Part shown: one piece after another, positions 1 through 7,487 of the stretch
Layout of the letters: each line of letters begins with the position of its first letter
Numbering within the stretch: position 1 is the stretch's first letter
Source of the DNA: an uncultured Roseburia sp.
Lineage (GTDB): Bacteria; Bacillota_A; Clostridia; Lachnospirales; Lachnospiraceae
Assembly (NCBI GenBank): GCA_900557275.1
Contig: USRX01000003.1
Span: 1-64,000, forward strand
DNA: 64,000 bases
Direction of reading: 5' to 3'
Made by a program: the position numbers and the translations under genes
Notes under the pieces: generated by a model
What the model saw: the letters and a program-made list of their open reading frames with translations, nothing else
Told to the model about the DNA's origin: nothing
Database searches by the model: none

Positions 1-508
1 GAGTCCCCAGCATACGGTAATAATACTGAGAAGAAATGTTCCTCTGCAAAGTACGAACACTCCAAGTCTGTTCTGCGGCTTCTTTCTCATACCAGTCACG
101 AGCTGACTTATCTTCTACCTGAATCAAAATACGATAATGAGTCCACGAAAGTATTGCTCCAGATTGTTGCCTCAGTGAGGCAACAATCTCTGGAAACATC
201 TTGTAAAACTTCAAGCAACGATAAAGAGTACCTTTGTCATATCCCTTGCCATAACGATTTGTCAATTCTTTTGACAATTTCTTTATAATCTGAAGTCCAT
301 ATTCAGAACGTTCCTGACCACCGAGTTCTTCTTCTGCAATTCGGTATCCTAAAAGCCAGTTCCTTTGAACAAGTGCAATGTTGACCGCCTGATATGCAGC
401 TTTTTGCGAGGATTCAATAATCCCACACATATCATTTAAAATGTCATCGGTTTTAACAAAATTATCCATAAAACTATTTTGACCGGTTTTTTCTAATTTA
501 TTCTCCAT
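1..508 (-). CDS. DUF1016 (YhcG-type) PDDEXK nuclease-family protein, partial
   Basis: The first 169 codons of a gene that runs off the left edge. The ATG at 508-506 has an AAAGGAG Shine-Dalgarno 7 nt upstream. The product carries the DUF1016 N-terminal signature: a helical start, an NWLLGYRIAEEELGG segment near residue 52, YGKGYDKGTLYRC near 90 and LSWTHYRILIQV near 122. Family members join this helical domain to a C-terminal PDDEXK nuclease domain, which would lie outside the window. YhcG-type proteins are common in defence and mobile islands, often next to restriction systems as here; their role is poorly established. The codons for EIVASLRQQS coincide with a perfect DNA palindrome. Family assignment is confident, function is not. 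Confidence 0.8.
   Translation of the reverse strand, partial: MENKLEKTGQNSFMDNFVKTDDILNDMCGIIESSQKAAYQAVNIALVQRNWLLGYRIAEEELGGQERSEYGLQIIKKLSKELTNRYGKGYDKGTLYRCLKFYKMFPEIVASLRQQSGAILSWTHYRILIQVEDKSARDWYEKEAAEQTWSVRTLQRNISSQYYYRMLGT
161..189. repeat. Perfect 29-nt palindrome inside the DUF1016 gene
   Basis: The arms AGATTGTTGCCTCA (161-174) and TGAGGCAACAATCT (176-189) are exact reverse complements around one central G. The site keeps the reading frame open and encodes IVASLRQQS. A perfect 14-bp inverted repeat is unexpected within coding sequence, so it may be an inserted palindromic unit or a protein-binding site. Confidence 0.9.
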
Positions 509-539
509 AGCTACCGCTCCTTTGGATTTCATTTTCAAA

Positions 540-743
540 TTATTCGCTTTCCTGCATATCCTCATCGGCTTTTGCAATCATCTGTCTGTACTGTTCTTTC
601 ACACTCTCCGGTGCAAGTATCTGTACCTTGCCATTAAATCCAAACACCCAACCGAAAAAAGTAGGACTGGCTGATACTTCGGTCTGTACTCTAAAAGAAG
701 TCATATCATACGCAAGGGTTGTCAAAATATGAAGGAATATCAA
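540..743 (-). pseudogene. WYL-domain transcriptional regulator, C-terminal remnant
   Basis: The residues from about position 17 (FRVQTEVSASPTFFGWVFGF) to the end (about 50 aa) match the extreme C-terminus (WCX region) of WYL-domain regulators. In that family this segment follows a DNA-binding wHTH and a WYL ligand-sensing domain, neither of which is present. The open frame begins only at a TTG with no good ribosome-binding site, and upstream sequence to about 838 has stops in all useful frames. It is best read as the 3' relic of a deleted regulator gene. WYL proteins often control defence and DNA-damage loci, so it may once have regulated the downstream DUF1016 gene 31 nt away. Confidence 0.65.
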
Positions 744-838
744 AACTCAAAAGTAGTGTTATCAGATATAAGTTTGTCTGGCACGAAGAAGAACTCAAAA
801 TGAGAAAACACTTTGCAAATAATATCTAGCTTAATAAA

Positions 839-1150
839 TTATAATTTTCTTTTATAATTTTCCAGCTGATAAAAAACACCAACTACATTTACCACATTTT
901 TTCTGACGTCAAATACAATCACATAATTCATTTGTGACACAACAGCCTCCCGATATCCTTTCTTCGCCAGATAAGGATTTCTGCTTTCAGGAAACTGAAG
1001 CGGATTATCTTCAAGTCTGTTATAAATATCATCAATACTATCAAGCAGATGTTTTGCGGCCTGTTTATTTTTCAAACGATAAATCAAATAGTACATCAGT
1101 TCATCCAACAATTCATCTGCATGTTCTGTTATGTTTAATTTATAATCCAT
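839..1150 (-). CDS. RelE/ParE-family toxin of a type II toxin-antitoxin pair
   Basis: A 103-aa basic protein starting MDYKLNITEHADELL. It has the RelE/ParE layout: two N-terminal helices with an AAKHLLDSIDDIYNRLEDNP segment, then a C-terminal sheet (YREAVVSQMNYVIVFDV). The family blocks either translation (ribosome-dependent mRNA cleavage) or gyrase; which one applies cannot be decided here. The ATG at 1150-1148 was chosen because it overlaps the antitoxin stop by 11 nt, the usual translational coupling; an upstream in-frame start would lie deep inside the antitoxin gene. Confidence 0.82.
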   Translation of the reverse strand: MDYKLNITEHADELLDELMYYLIYRLKNKQAAKHLLDSIDDIYNRLEDNPLQFPESRNPYLAKKGYREAVVSQMNYVIVFDVRKNVVNVVGVFYQLENYKRKL

Positions 1151-1400
1151 ACTTTTTCCTGGTTTCTCCAAGTGCTGCTCTTGCATCTTTTACCTGACCC
1201 AATTCTATCTGTCTCTCCGAAATTTCAATATCTTTATATAACGTAAGTTGCTTTATTGTAGATTCATAACTTTCCATACTCATAATAACCATATCACCGT
1301 AACCATTTTTAGTTACATAAATAGGTTCGTCTGTCTTATGACACATATCTGAGATTTCAGATGTATTCTTTAAATCTTTAATCGGGATAATTTGTGGCAT
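1140..1400 (-). CDS. Phd/YefM-family antitoxin
   Basis: An 86-aa antitoxin beginning MPQIIPIKDLKNTSEISDM, followed by the Phd/YefM N-terminal DNA-binding fold (EPIYVTKNGYGDMVIMSMESY). The C-terminal helix, from about residue 55 to the end, would wrap the toxin. The ATG at 1400 has an AGGAGG site 7 nt upstream; an upstream in-frame TTG overlaps that site and is rejected. Transcription order is antitoxin then toxin. Such antitoxins repress their own promoter, and a large imperfect palindrome overlaps the putative promoter upstream. Confidence 0.85.
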   Translation of the reverse strand: MPQIIPIKDLKNTSEISDMCHKTDEPIYVTKNGYGDMVIMSMESYESTIKQLTLYKDIEISERQIELGQVKDARAALGETRKKYGL

Positions 1401-1443
1401 AATATGCACCTCCTCGTACAATTAAATATTTCTCCGTTTATTT

Positions 1444-1482
1444 ATTATGGTATAATAATATCATAATTATATCCTTTTTCAA
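1444..1482 (-). promoter_or_regulatory. Toxin-antitoxin promoter with overlapping palindromic operator
   Basis: On the minus strand TTGAAA (1482-1477) and TATTAT (1460-1455) are 16 nt apart. An imperfect 24-nt palindrome (1444-1467) with ATTATG/CATAAT ends covers the -10 region. This is what is expected if the Phd-type antitoxin represses its own operon. Confidence 0.5.
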
Positions 1483-1811
1483 CTTCTTTATTATAATTTC
1501 AAGTAAAACAACTTGCTCTATCCTATCATTTAAATGTTTCAGAACACATACTAGACTTAACAGATTTTCCAAAAGCATTTTGGAAACAAAAGCCTCAACA
1601 TTTTATGCCCATAAATTGTTTCATTAATAAATAGCTTACTTCATGCATCTGGATCCGCCTTATTAAATCCTACAGCAACTACCTTCTGTCCTCATGTCGC
1701 ATCTCTCCCTTCAAGGAAGATAGACTTCTCTTAAATTCCTATTAAAGAAAACATCAGCAAATTTCTCCCGCTATATAACTTTTATAAATATTTTTTACAG
1801 AGGTCTAAGCC
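1483..1811. other. Gene-free A+T-rich spacer between divergent TA and HipA-like units
   Basis: No credible reading frame with a ribosome-binding site was found on either strand. The only clear structure is a 9-bp hairpin, TTTCCAAAA-GCA-TTTTGGAAA at 1566-1586, with no U-run after it. The rest looks like degraded sequence between two horizontally acquired modules. Confidence 0.5.
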
Positions 1812-1847
1812 TTGACAAAGTATGATACAATAAACAATATATATTGT
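1812..1847 (+). promoter_or_regulatory. Promoter and 14-bp palindromic operator of the HipA-like/DUF3037 unit
   Basis: A perfect -35 box TTGACA lies at 1812-1817. At the expected -10 distance is the perfect palindrome ACAATATATATTGT (1834-1847), which supplies an A+T-rich -10 such as CAATAT or AATATA. The palindrome ends 13 nt before the GTG start, so a bound dimer would block polymerase. No DNA-binding protein is encoded in the unit itself. Confidence 0.6.
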
Positions 1848-1860
1848 CACAAGAGAGAAG

Positions 1861-2661
1861 GTGCTTGCCATACAGTATGAACACATAAGAACAGTTCAAC
1901 ACAATATAGGTAATGGTATTACAGAACCGAAGTTTGCAACGACTGATGACAATACACCTGTCATTGTAAAAACATTCAATGGACCAGAAGGATTATTAGT
2001 GTTATTTAATGAATATTTTTGCTATAGATTAGCAATACTTCTTAACATTCCAATGCCAACTTCTGGTGTCTGTTTAATTGATAAAAACACTGATATTTTT
2101 AATAATTGTGTCAACGATAATCAACTGGGATTAGGTTTTTACTCAACCTATCTACATAAATCTGTTACATTGGTTAATTCCATCATAAGATTGATGAAAA
2201 ACAAAGAGGATTTCTTTAAAATTCTTCTTTTTGATCATATTATTTTTAATACAGATAGAAATCCTGGTAATCTTTTAGTTCAATATTATAAAAATGATAT
2301 AACTTTAAAAGTAATAGATCATTCTCACGTTTTTATTAATCAAGCTATCTGGGATGCAAATTGTTTGATACGAGCCATTAACGATAGAGATTATTTTAGT
2401 ACACGAATTCTTGAAGATAATTCACATCTTTATAGCATGTTCTTTCAAAATATGTTTGTTACTAATGAAGATTTAAAGAAAAATGCACTTATTTTTCATG
2501 ATATAATAACAGAATATAACCTCAAGAATATTCTGTTAGATATTCCGCAAGAATGGTTACCTTCTCAAAGAGATTTAGACGCACTTGTCAAATATATTTT
2601 ATATCGTGTAGATCATCTCGAAGAAATTTGTTCTACAATAATAAATTTTTTGAAGAAATGA
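1861..2661 (+). CDS. HipA-like kinase (HipA_2 family)
   Basis: A 266-aa protein resembling the small HipA_2 group of HipA-like Ser/Thr kinases. The N-terminus (LAIQYEHIRTVQ... then VIVKTFNGPEG) matches the nucleotide-binding lobe with a VK lysine near residue 39. FDHIIFNTDRNPGNLL (about 124-139) is the HRD-like catalytic loop with Asp and Asn, and VIDHSHVF (about 149-156) is the Mg-binding DFG-like motif, so the active-site residues look intact. The GTG start directly follows AGAGAGAAG; no ATG fits. Classical HipA phosphorylates glutamyl-tRNA synthetase and is countered by HipB, but no HipB is present. The gene is visibly A+T-richer than the core genes and is followed after 13 nt by a DUF3037 gene. 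Family is probable; target unknown. Confidence 0.75.
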   Translation: MLAIQYEHIRTVQHNIGNGITEPKFATTDDNTPVIVKTFNGPEGLLVLFNEYFCYRLAILLNIPMPTSGVCLIDKNTDIFNNCVNDNQLGLGFYSTYLHKSVTLVNSIIRLMKNKEDFFKILLFDHIIFNTDRNPGNLLVQYYKNDITLKVIDHSHVFINQAIWDANCLIRAINDRDYFSTRILEDNSHLYSMFFQNMFVTNEDLKKNALIFHDIITEYNLKNILLDIPQEWLPSQRDLDALVKYILYRVDHLEEICSTIINFLKK

Positions 2662-2674
2662 AAGGAGGTATATT

Positions 2675-3415
2675 ATGCAACAAATTTCATATGCAGCATT
2701 AAAATATTACAACAATGTAATTTCAGAAGAATGCTTATATATTGGCATGCTTTTTCATAATCTAACTACTGGGAAGCGCGAATTCAAGTATATCTCCAAC
2801 TTTAAACGCTTTCAAGCTTTTGATGATGAGGCCGACATTGAATTTGTCAAATTATATTTAGCGGGAATCAAAGAGCAAGTAGAAGAAAATATTTTTAATT
2901 ATAATTCACATTTTTCGATTTCTGATTTCCAAAAAATTTATGTCAATGAATTTCGCTTTTCAGAAATTACCACAATAGAAATCGAAGACAATGAAAATTA
3001 CGTTGAAGATTTAACAAAATTGTATTTAAAATTTGATTTCAGTAAAGAAAAACGATTAAACTCTCACAGTGAGAAAAAATATATTCGTAAAATACTCTCT
3101 TCGTCGAATGTGACTTTTTCCCCTTCTAAAATATTGGGTTCTTTTAATGAAAAAGTAAATTTTGATTACATTATTGGTAATGTTGCAGTCAAACTATTTT
3201 CTTTCAAAGAAAAAGATGTTGCAAAAATCATTCCATCGGCCAAACAATGGGCCTTTACTGCTCAAGAATTAAAAAAACAATATCAAATAGTATTTCTGTA
3301 TGATGACGATTTTGAGTCTCCCCATTTTAATATTGTAATACAAATTTTAAAAAAATACGCCAAAGTATTTCTATTACAAGATGGGCTTGATTACATTTTG
3401 AAAACAGTATCATAA
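2675..3415 (+). CDS. DUF3037-family protein, partner of the HipA-like kinase
   Basis: A 246-aa protein whose first half (YAALKYYNNVISEECLYIGM, then REFKYISNFKRFQAFD) matches the DUF3037 pattern of an alpha/beta N-terminal segment. The acidic, lysine-rich second half has no motif I recognise and no membrane segments. The ATG is preceded by AAAGGAGG at ideal spacing, a far better site than the kinase has, so the DUF3037 product may be made in excess. DUF3037 genes are often found beside HipA_2 kinases, which suggests it acts as substrate, adaptor or antidote; this is inference. Base composition is very A+T-rich, like the kinase gene. Confidence 0.7.
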   Translation: MQQISYAALKYYNNVISEECLYIGMLFHNLTTGKREFKYISNFKRFQAFDDEADIEFVKLYLAGIKEQVEENIFNYNSHFSISDFQKIYVNEFRFSEITTIEIEDNENYVEDLTKLYLKFDFSKEKRLNSHSEKKYIRKILSSSNVTFSPSKILGSFNEKVNFDYIIGNVAVKLFSFKEKDVAKIIPSAKQWAFTAQELKKQYQIVFLYDDDFESPHFNIVIQILKKYAKVFLLQDGLDYILKTVS

Positions 3416-3419
3416 ACAC

Positions 3420-3476
3420 ACACAGGTTAAGGTGGCACCACAATGGTAACTTCCCTAACCTGTGTATACTATTCTT
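3420..3476 (+). terminator. Terminator with a T-box-like core
   Basis: The arms ACACAGGTTA (3420-3429) and TAACCTGTGT (3456-3465) pair perfectly and are followed by a T-rich stretch, ending the plus-strand unit 4 nt after its stop codon. The upper stem contains AAGGTGGCACCAC, which resembles the conserved T-box antiterminator sequence (AGGGTGGNACCGCG). No T-box specifier stem could fit upstream because that sequence is coding, so this may be a captured T-box terminator or a chance match. Confidence 0.6.
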
Positions 3477-3499
3477 TTTACACAATAATCTTTAAAACT

Positions 3500-4417
3500 T
3501 CAACTACAGTCAGAAAGTATTTTAAGTTCTTTTATTTCATTCTTAAACTCTTCATATTTTTCAAAAAAATCTTTTAATAACTGGTTATAATCTTCCATTT
3601 CTAAATCTGTATTCTTATGATAAGAAACTCTACTTACCAAAATTCCTTGCGAATTTTCATTTGTTAACTCAATCTGTGTTTTAGGAATAGTAGTATAATC
3701 CAATGCATGATTATGTATAAATTTTCGTGCAACACCAAGCATATTATTTAATACATCATCCAATTTCCAATTGATAAATACATGCTTCTGCTGATTAACA
3801 TAATAAAATATTGGTTCAATATAATCTGAAAAAATATCAGTTTCTAAATAATCAAAATCAAATTGTCCACTATATTTTTTCATAGTCTCAATAGACCTAA
3901 TTATATCTATTGCGCGTTGATAATCAGCATTATATGAAATCAGACGAACTGTAGAATATGGCAATTTTTTCTGAGAAATCTGTTTTAAAATTATTTCTTC
4001 TGCTATAATAAAACTCGTTTCTTTAATCCTTTTTAACAAATCTTTATCCGTCTTAAAATAATAATAAGAAACTTGATCCGTTAACAATTCATTTACAAGT
4101 TTATTACGTGATGAATTCCCATTCTTCAAATAAACATGAATAGGAATTTTATTTTCTTTAGCAATCTTATATTCTTCATGCGTTCCAGATATTCCCCAAT
4201 CTGTTTTTGTTCCATAATTATCTTTTAATATTAAGATTACAAAATCTGCCTCTAATATATCTTTTCTATATGTCATACTTTCTGTGGATGGAGTTAAATT
4301 ACTTTCGTATAAAAGTGGTTCTGCGCCTAATTCAATAAAATGTTTTTTTATACTTTCTCTTACCTTTTGATTATCGCTAAAAGTAGAACTTATAAATATA
4401 CGTGGTTTAAATGCCAT
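3500..4417 (-). CDS. DUF4062-domain protein (TIR-like fold), candidate defence effector
   Basis: A 305-aa protein. Residues 1-120 show the DUF4062 signature: KPRIFISSTFSDNQ at the start, an RKDILEADFVILILK strand-helix, then GTHEEYKIAKENKIPIHVYL. This is a flavodoxin/TIR-like nucleotide-binding fold seen in NTPase-linked and defence proteins. The remaining 185 residues are helical and unrecognised, with no P-loop and no membrane span. The ATG follows AAGGGGG. It begins 49 nt after hsdS on the same strand with no terminator between, so it probably shares the hsdRMS transcript. It is A+T-richer than hsdR and hsdM, suggesting separate acquisition. A role as a back-up effector triggered when restriction fails is inference. 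Confidence 0.65.
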   Translation of the reverse strand: MAFKPRIFISSTFSDNQKVRESIKKHFIELGAEPLLYESNLTPSTESMTYRKDILEADFVILILKDNYGTKTDWGISGTHEEYKIAKENKIPIHVYLKNGNSSRNKLVNELLTDQVSYYYFKTDKDLLKRIKETSFIIAEEIILKQISQKKLPYSTVRLISYNADYQRAIDIIRSIETMKKYSGQFDFDYLETDIFSDYIEPIFYYVNQQKHVFINWKLDDVLNNMLGVARKFIHNHALDYTTIPKTQIELTNENSQGILVSRVSYHKNTDLEMEDYNQLLKDFFEKYEEFKNEIKELKILSDCS

Positions 4418-4466
4418 ATCAATTTCCCCCTTCTAAATATTTTATAAAAACTCTAAGCATCTTTGG

Positions 4467-5978
4467 CTATTTTATAAGCTGGTCACAATATAGTAGCAGT
4501 TCCTCAACCTTCGCAATGATACGCTTCTGCTCCGCAAGTGGCGGAAGTGGCACTAAATAACTTTTCAACTCATCAAATGGTGGAATATTTTTAATAGCGG
4601 AACCTTTACTACTTTTTCTTGCTGTCTGTTTCAAGATAAAATCAAAGTATATTAAAAAATATTCCACATAAACTGAGGGCATTAATTTCATTCTCATCAA
4701 TGCTTGATTTATTATACCCTGTTCAATTCCTTCTGGCATAATATAGGTCTCACCAATCGTACCAGCACAACTGACGATTATATCTCCTGGGAAAAGTTCA
4801 AACCCCTTCATCTTGCTTTCAAAATAATCTCTGGTAATATAATAATCGCCTAATGAAGCATCCTTCTGAATTGCATTTTTTTGCTCGTAAACTTTTATTG
4901 TATTATCTGCTTTAGGTACAAATATTGCCTTAGTCAATGCACTACCAAAAGGTCCTTTTTTATAACTTCCAAACTCTCCAAATCTCACCCATTTCCAACT
5001 GCTAGGAATCTCAAAAGGAATTTCATCCTCTGCAATCTCAGGCAATGGCTTTTCTTTCTTAATCTTGCCATCCTTGATAAACTGAGCTTTCTCAGCAACA
5101 ATTTGCTCATAAAGTTCATCAGCAGTTCCTTCTTCTGGTCGTTGTTCCACTAGCTTACCCTGCATAGCCATTTGCAGAATACTCTTCTTCATATCTTCTG
5201 GGAATTTTTTATTATATGTTTCCAGTTTCGTATAAGCCTTGTCATACTGGTCGATATATGGAAGAATTTCCTCTATCTTGGCAACGATGCGGTGCTGCTC
5301 TTCAAGTGGTGGAAGTGGCACTATATAACTCTGAATAGTTGCTAAAGCCAATTCCTTTTGCTTTGTACTACCCGAAGTTTGGTCTTCAATAACCAACTGT
5401 ACACTAGGATTTCGCCAATAATGAAAGAAATACTCTGGTAAAATTGCAGTGCTATTTAATCTAACTACTGTTACATGGCTATCAGCTACCGCAATTCCAT
5501 ATGGATTTTTACTTGCAGGATATATTTGATTTCTTCCTACTGTACCTAATCCAGTAGAATTAATAAGAATATCTTTATCTTGTAACAACCTCTCATCCGC
5601 ATATTTCTCAAGTGTATCTGGGTCTATAAATTGTGCTTTTTCTAATTGAAACCCTTCCCACTGATTACATTTTTGTGCAATTACAGGTATCTTCTTTATA
5701 TCTGAATACTTTGGAGATTTTCCCCTCTGTAAATATACACAAACATCACTTAATCTCACCCACTCCCAAGACTCAGGAATTTCAAAAGGTATCTCATCCT
5801 CAGTAATCTCTGGCATTGGCTTTGACTTCTTTATCTTTTTATCCTTTATGAGCTGATCCTTTTCCAGCTTTATCTGTTCAAACAACTCTCTCGCAGTTCC
5901 TTCTTCGGCTCTTTGCTCGACGAGCTTGCCTTGAACAGCAAGCTGTAGGATACTGTTCTTTAAATCCTGTGCATTCAA
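4467..5978 (-). CDS. hsdS: Type I restriction-modification specificity subunit HsdS
   Basis: A 503-aa DNA-recognition subunit built as two half-repeats. Each half begins with the same block (KNSILQLAVQGKLVEQR near residue 7; KKSILQMAMQGKLVEQR near 265), followed by IPFEIPESWEWVRL or IPFEIPSSWKWVRF leading into a target recognition domain. Each half closes with PLPPLEEQHRI or PLPPLAEQKRI, then the coiled-coil spacer. The two recognition domains set the two halves of the bipartite methylation site; HsdS assembles with HsdM and HsdR. The start is TTG at 5978, 1 nt after the hsdM stop and 8 nt after GGGAGG. The two repeat blocks are similar at DNA level too, giving room for domain swapping. Confidence 0.95.
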   Translation of the reverse strand: MNAQDLKNSILQLAVQGKLVEQRAEEGTARELFEQIKLEKDQLIKDKKIKKSKPMPEITEDEIPFEIPESWEWVRLSDVCVYLQRGKSPKYSDIKKIPVIAQKCNQWEGFQLEKAQFIDPDTLEKYADERLLQDKDILINSTGLGTVGRNQIYPASKNPYGIAVADSHVTVVRLNSTAILPEYFFHYWRNPSVQLVIEDQTSGSTKQKELALATIQSYIVPLPPLEEQHRIVAKIEEILPYIDQYDKAYTKLETYNKKFPEDMKKSILQMAMQGKLVEQRPEEGTADELYEQIVAEKAQFIKDGKIKKEKPLPEIAEDEIPFEIPSSWKWVRFGEFGSYKKGPFGSALTKAIFVPKADNTIKVYEQKNAIQKDASLGDYYITRDYFESKMKGFELFPGDIIVSCAGTIGETYIMPEGIEQGIINQALMRMKLMPSVYVEYFLIYFDFILKQTARKSSKGSAIKNIPPFDELKSYLVPLPPLAEQKRIIAKVEELLLYCDQLIK

Positions 5979-5979
5979 A

Positions 5980-7449
5980 TTAGTTACCTCCCAACATAGA
6001 AGTAATCTTCTCTAATACATGGTCAATCTCAGCATTAAGGGATGCTCTCTTTTCCTGATACTGATTAATTAAATCCATCGGGTCAAGGATTTCCTCTTCT
6101 TCGTGTGGAAATCCGCAGAGGTCAATATTATATCCGTTGTCTGCGATTTCATCTACAGTATATTTCTTAGCCTTAGGAAATCCATCTACTTCAATCTCCT
6201 CACGATTATCCCACCACTCAAGGGCTGGTACAAAATGCTCCAGCTTCATAGGCTTTGTCTTTGAGAAATTCTTATACCCCTCCGGCATGTCCAAACGATA
6301 GAACCATGTCTCCTCTGTTGGGTGTGTACTGTCAAAGAACAAAATGTTTGTCGTAATAGAAGTATACGGAGCAAACACACTATGTGGCATTCTTATGACT
6401 GTATGAAGATTAAACTCCTCAAGCAGTTTCTTCTTGATATTTACCTTTGCATTATCAGTACCAAAGAGGAAACCATCAGGAAGAATAATTCCACATCTAC
6501 CATTTTTCTTTAAGCGGAACATAATAATATCAACGAATAAATCCGCAGTCTCTGAACTACGCAGTTCCATAGGGAAGTTTGCTTTTACAGAATCCTTTTC
6601 ATTACCCCCATATGGTGGGTTCATAAGGACAAGATCAAACTTTTCCATCTTTCTGTACTCTTTGTAATCAGTCTCAAGAGTATTGCCATGAATTATCTCA
6701 GGGTTATCAATATCATGCAGGAGCATATTTGTAACACAGAGAATATGTGGCAGAGCTTTCTTCTCCACACCATAAACTGTATTATTATAAATTTCCTTGT
6801 TCTCGTTGGATTTAAGGCTCTCATCATATAATTCATTAAGAGCAGACACAAGGAATCCGCCAGTACCACAGGCAAAGTCAGCTATCCTCTCGCCTAGTCT
6901 TGGCTTAGTAACTTTTACCATGAAGTCAGTTACAGCTCTCGGTGTGTAGTACTCGCCTGAATTACCAGCACTCTGCAAATCCTTTAGGAATGACTCATAA
7001 ATTGAGCCAAATGCGTGTCTTTCCTCATACTCTGTAAAATCAATTTCATCAATGATATTGATGACCTGTCTAAGCAAGATACCATCTTTCATATAGTTGT
7101 TGGCATCCTCAAAGGCATAACGCACCATCATCTGGTTCATTGGAGTATCCTCTGATACCTCAAGATTTTTAAGTGTAGGGAACAGTTTATTATTAACAAA
7201 ATCAAGAAGTGCATCTCCAGTAAGAGCCTGACCATCTTTATTATCAACCGCCCAGTTTCTCCACTTGTACTCATCTGGAATGATAGAAACATAATCATCA
7301 TTGATAAGCTCCCATTCTTCCTCTTTAGCATCATATATCTTTAAAAACAGAGTCCATACAATCTGCTCAATACGCTGAGCATCTCCATTTACCCCTGCAT
7401 CATTACGCATTACATCTTGTATTCTCTTAACGAAATTAGTTATAGCCAT
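5980..7449 (-). CDS. hsdM: Type I restriction-modification DNA methyltransferase subunit HsdM
   Basis: A 489-aa N6-adenine methyltransferase subunit. The helical N-terminal domain is followed by the AdoMet site DFACGTGGFLVSAL (about residue 189) and the catalytic NPPYGG motif (about 276). The YYTPR segment just before the AdoMet site is typical of HsdM. With HsdS it methylates the recognition sequence; with HsdR it forms the restriction complex. The ATG at 7449 (MAITNFVKRIQDV) matches the family N-terminus; a TTG seven codons earlier is unlikely because it lies inside the AGTAGGT region. The gene lies between hsdR (38 nt gap) and hsdS (1 nt gap), giving an R-M-S operon. Confidence 0.95.
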   Translation of the reverse strand: MAITNFVKRIQDVMRNDAGVNGDAQRIEQIVWTLFLKIYDAKEEEWELINDDYVSIIPDEYKWRNWAVDNKDGQALTGDALLDFVNNKLFPTLKNLEVSEDTPMNQMMVRYAFEDANNYMKDGILLRQVINIIDEIDFTEYEERHAFGSIYESFLKDLQSAGNSGEYYTPRAVTDFMVKVTKPRLGERIADFACGTGGFLVSALNELYDESLKSNENKEIYNNTVYGVEKKALPHILCVTNMLLHDIDNPEIIHGNTLETDYKEYRKMEKFDLVLMNPPYGGNEKDSVKANFPMELRSSETADLFVDIIMFRLKKNGRCGIILPDGFLFGTDNAKVNIKKKLLEEFNLHTVIRMPHSVFAPYTSITTNILFFDSTHPTEETWFYRLDMPEGYKNFSKTKPMKLEHFVPALEWWDNREEIEVDGFPKAKKYTVDEIADNGYNIDLCGFPHEEEEILDPMDLINQYQEKRASLNAEIDHVLEKITSMLGGN

Positions 7450-7487
7450 TGGTAAAAAACCTACTTTCAAATTTTATTTGTTAAATA

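Noticed and set aside
157..195. CRISPR repeat
   Set aside because: The palindrome at 161-189 occurs once and is not followed by regularly spaced copies.
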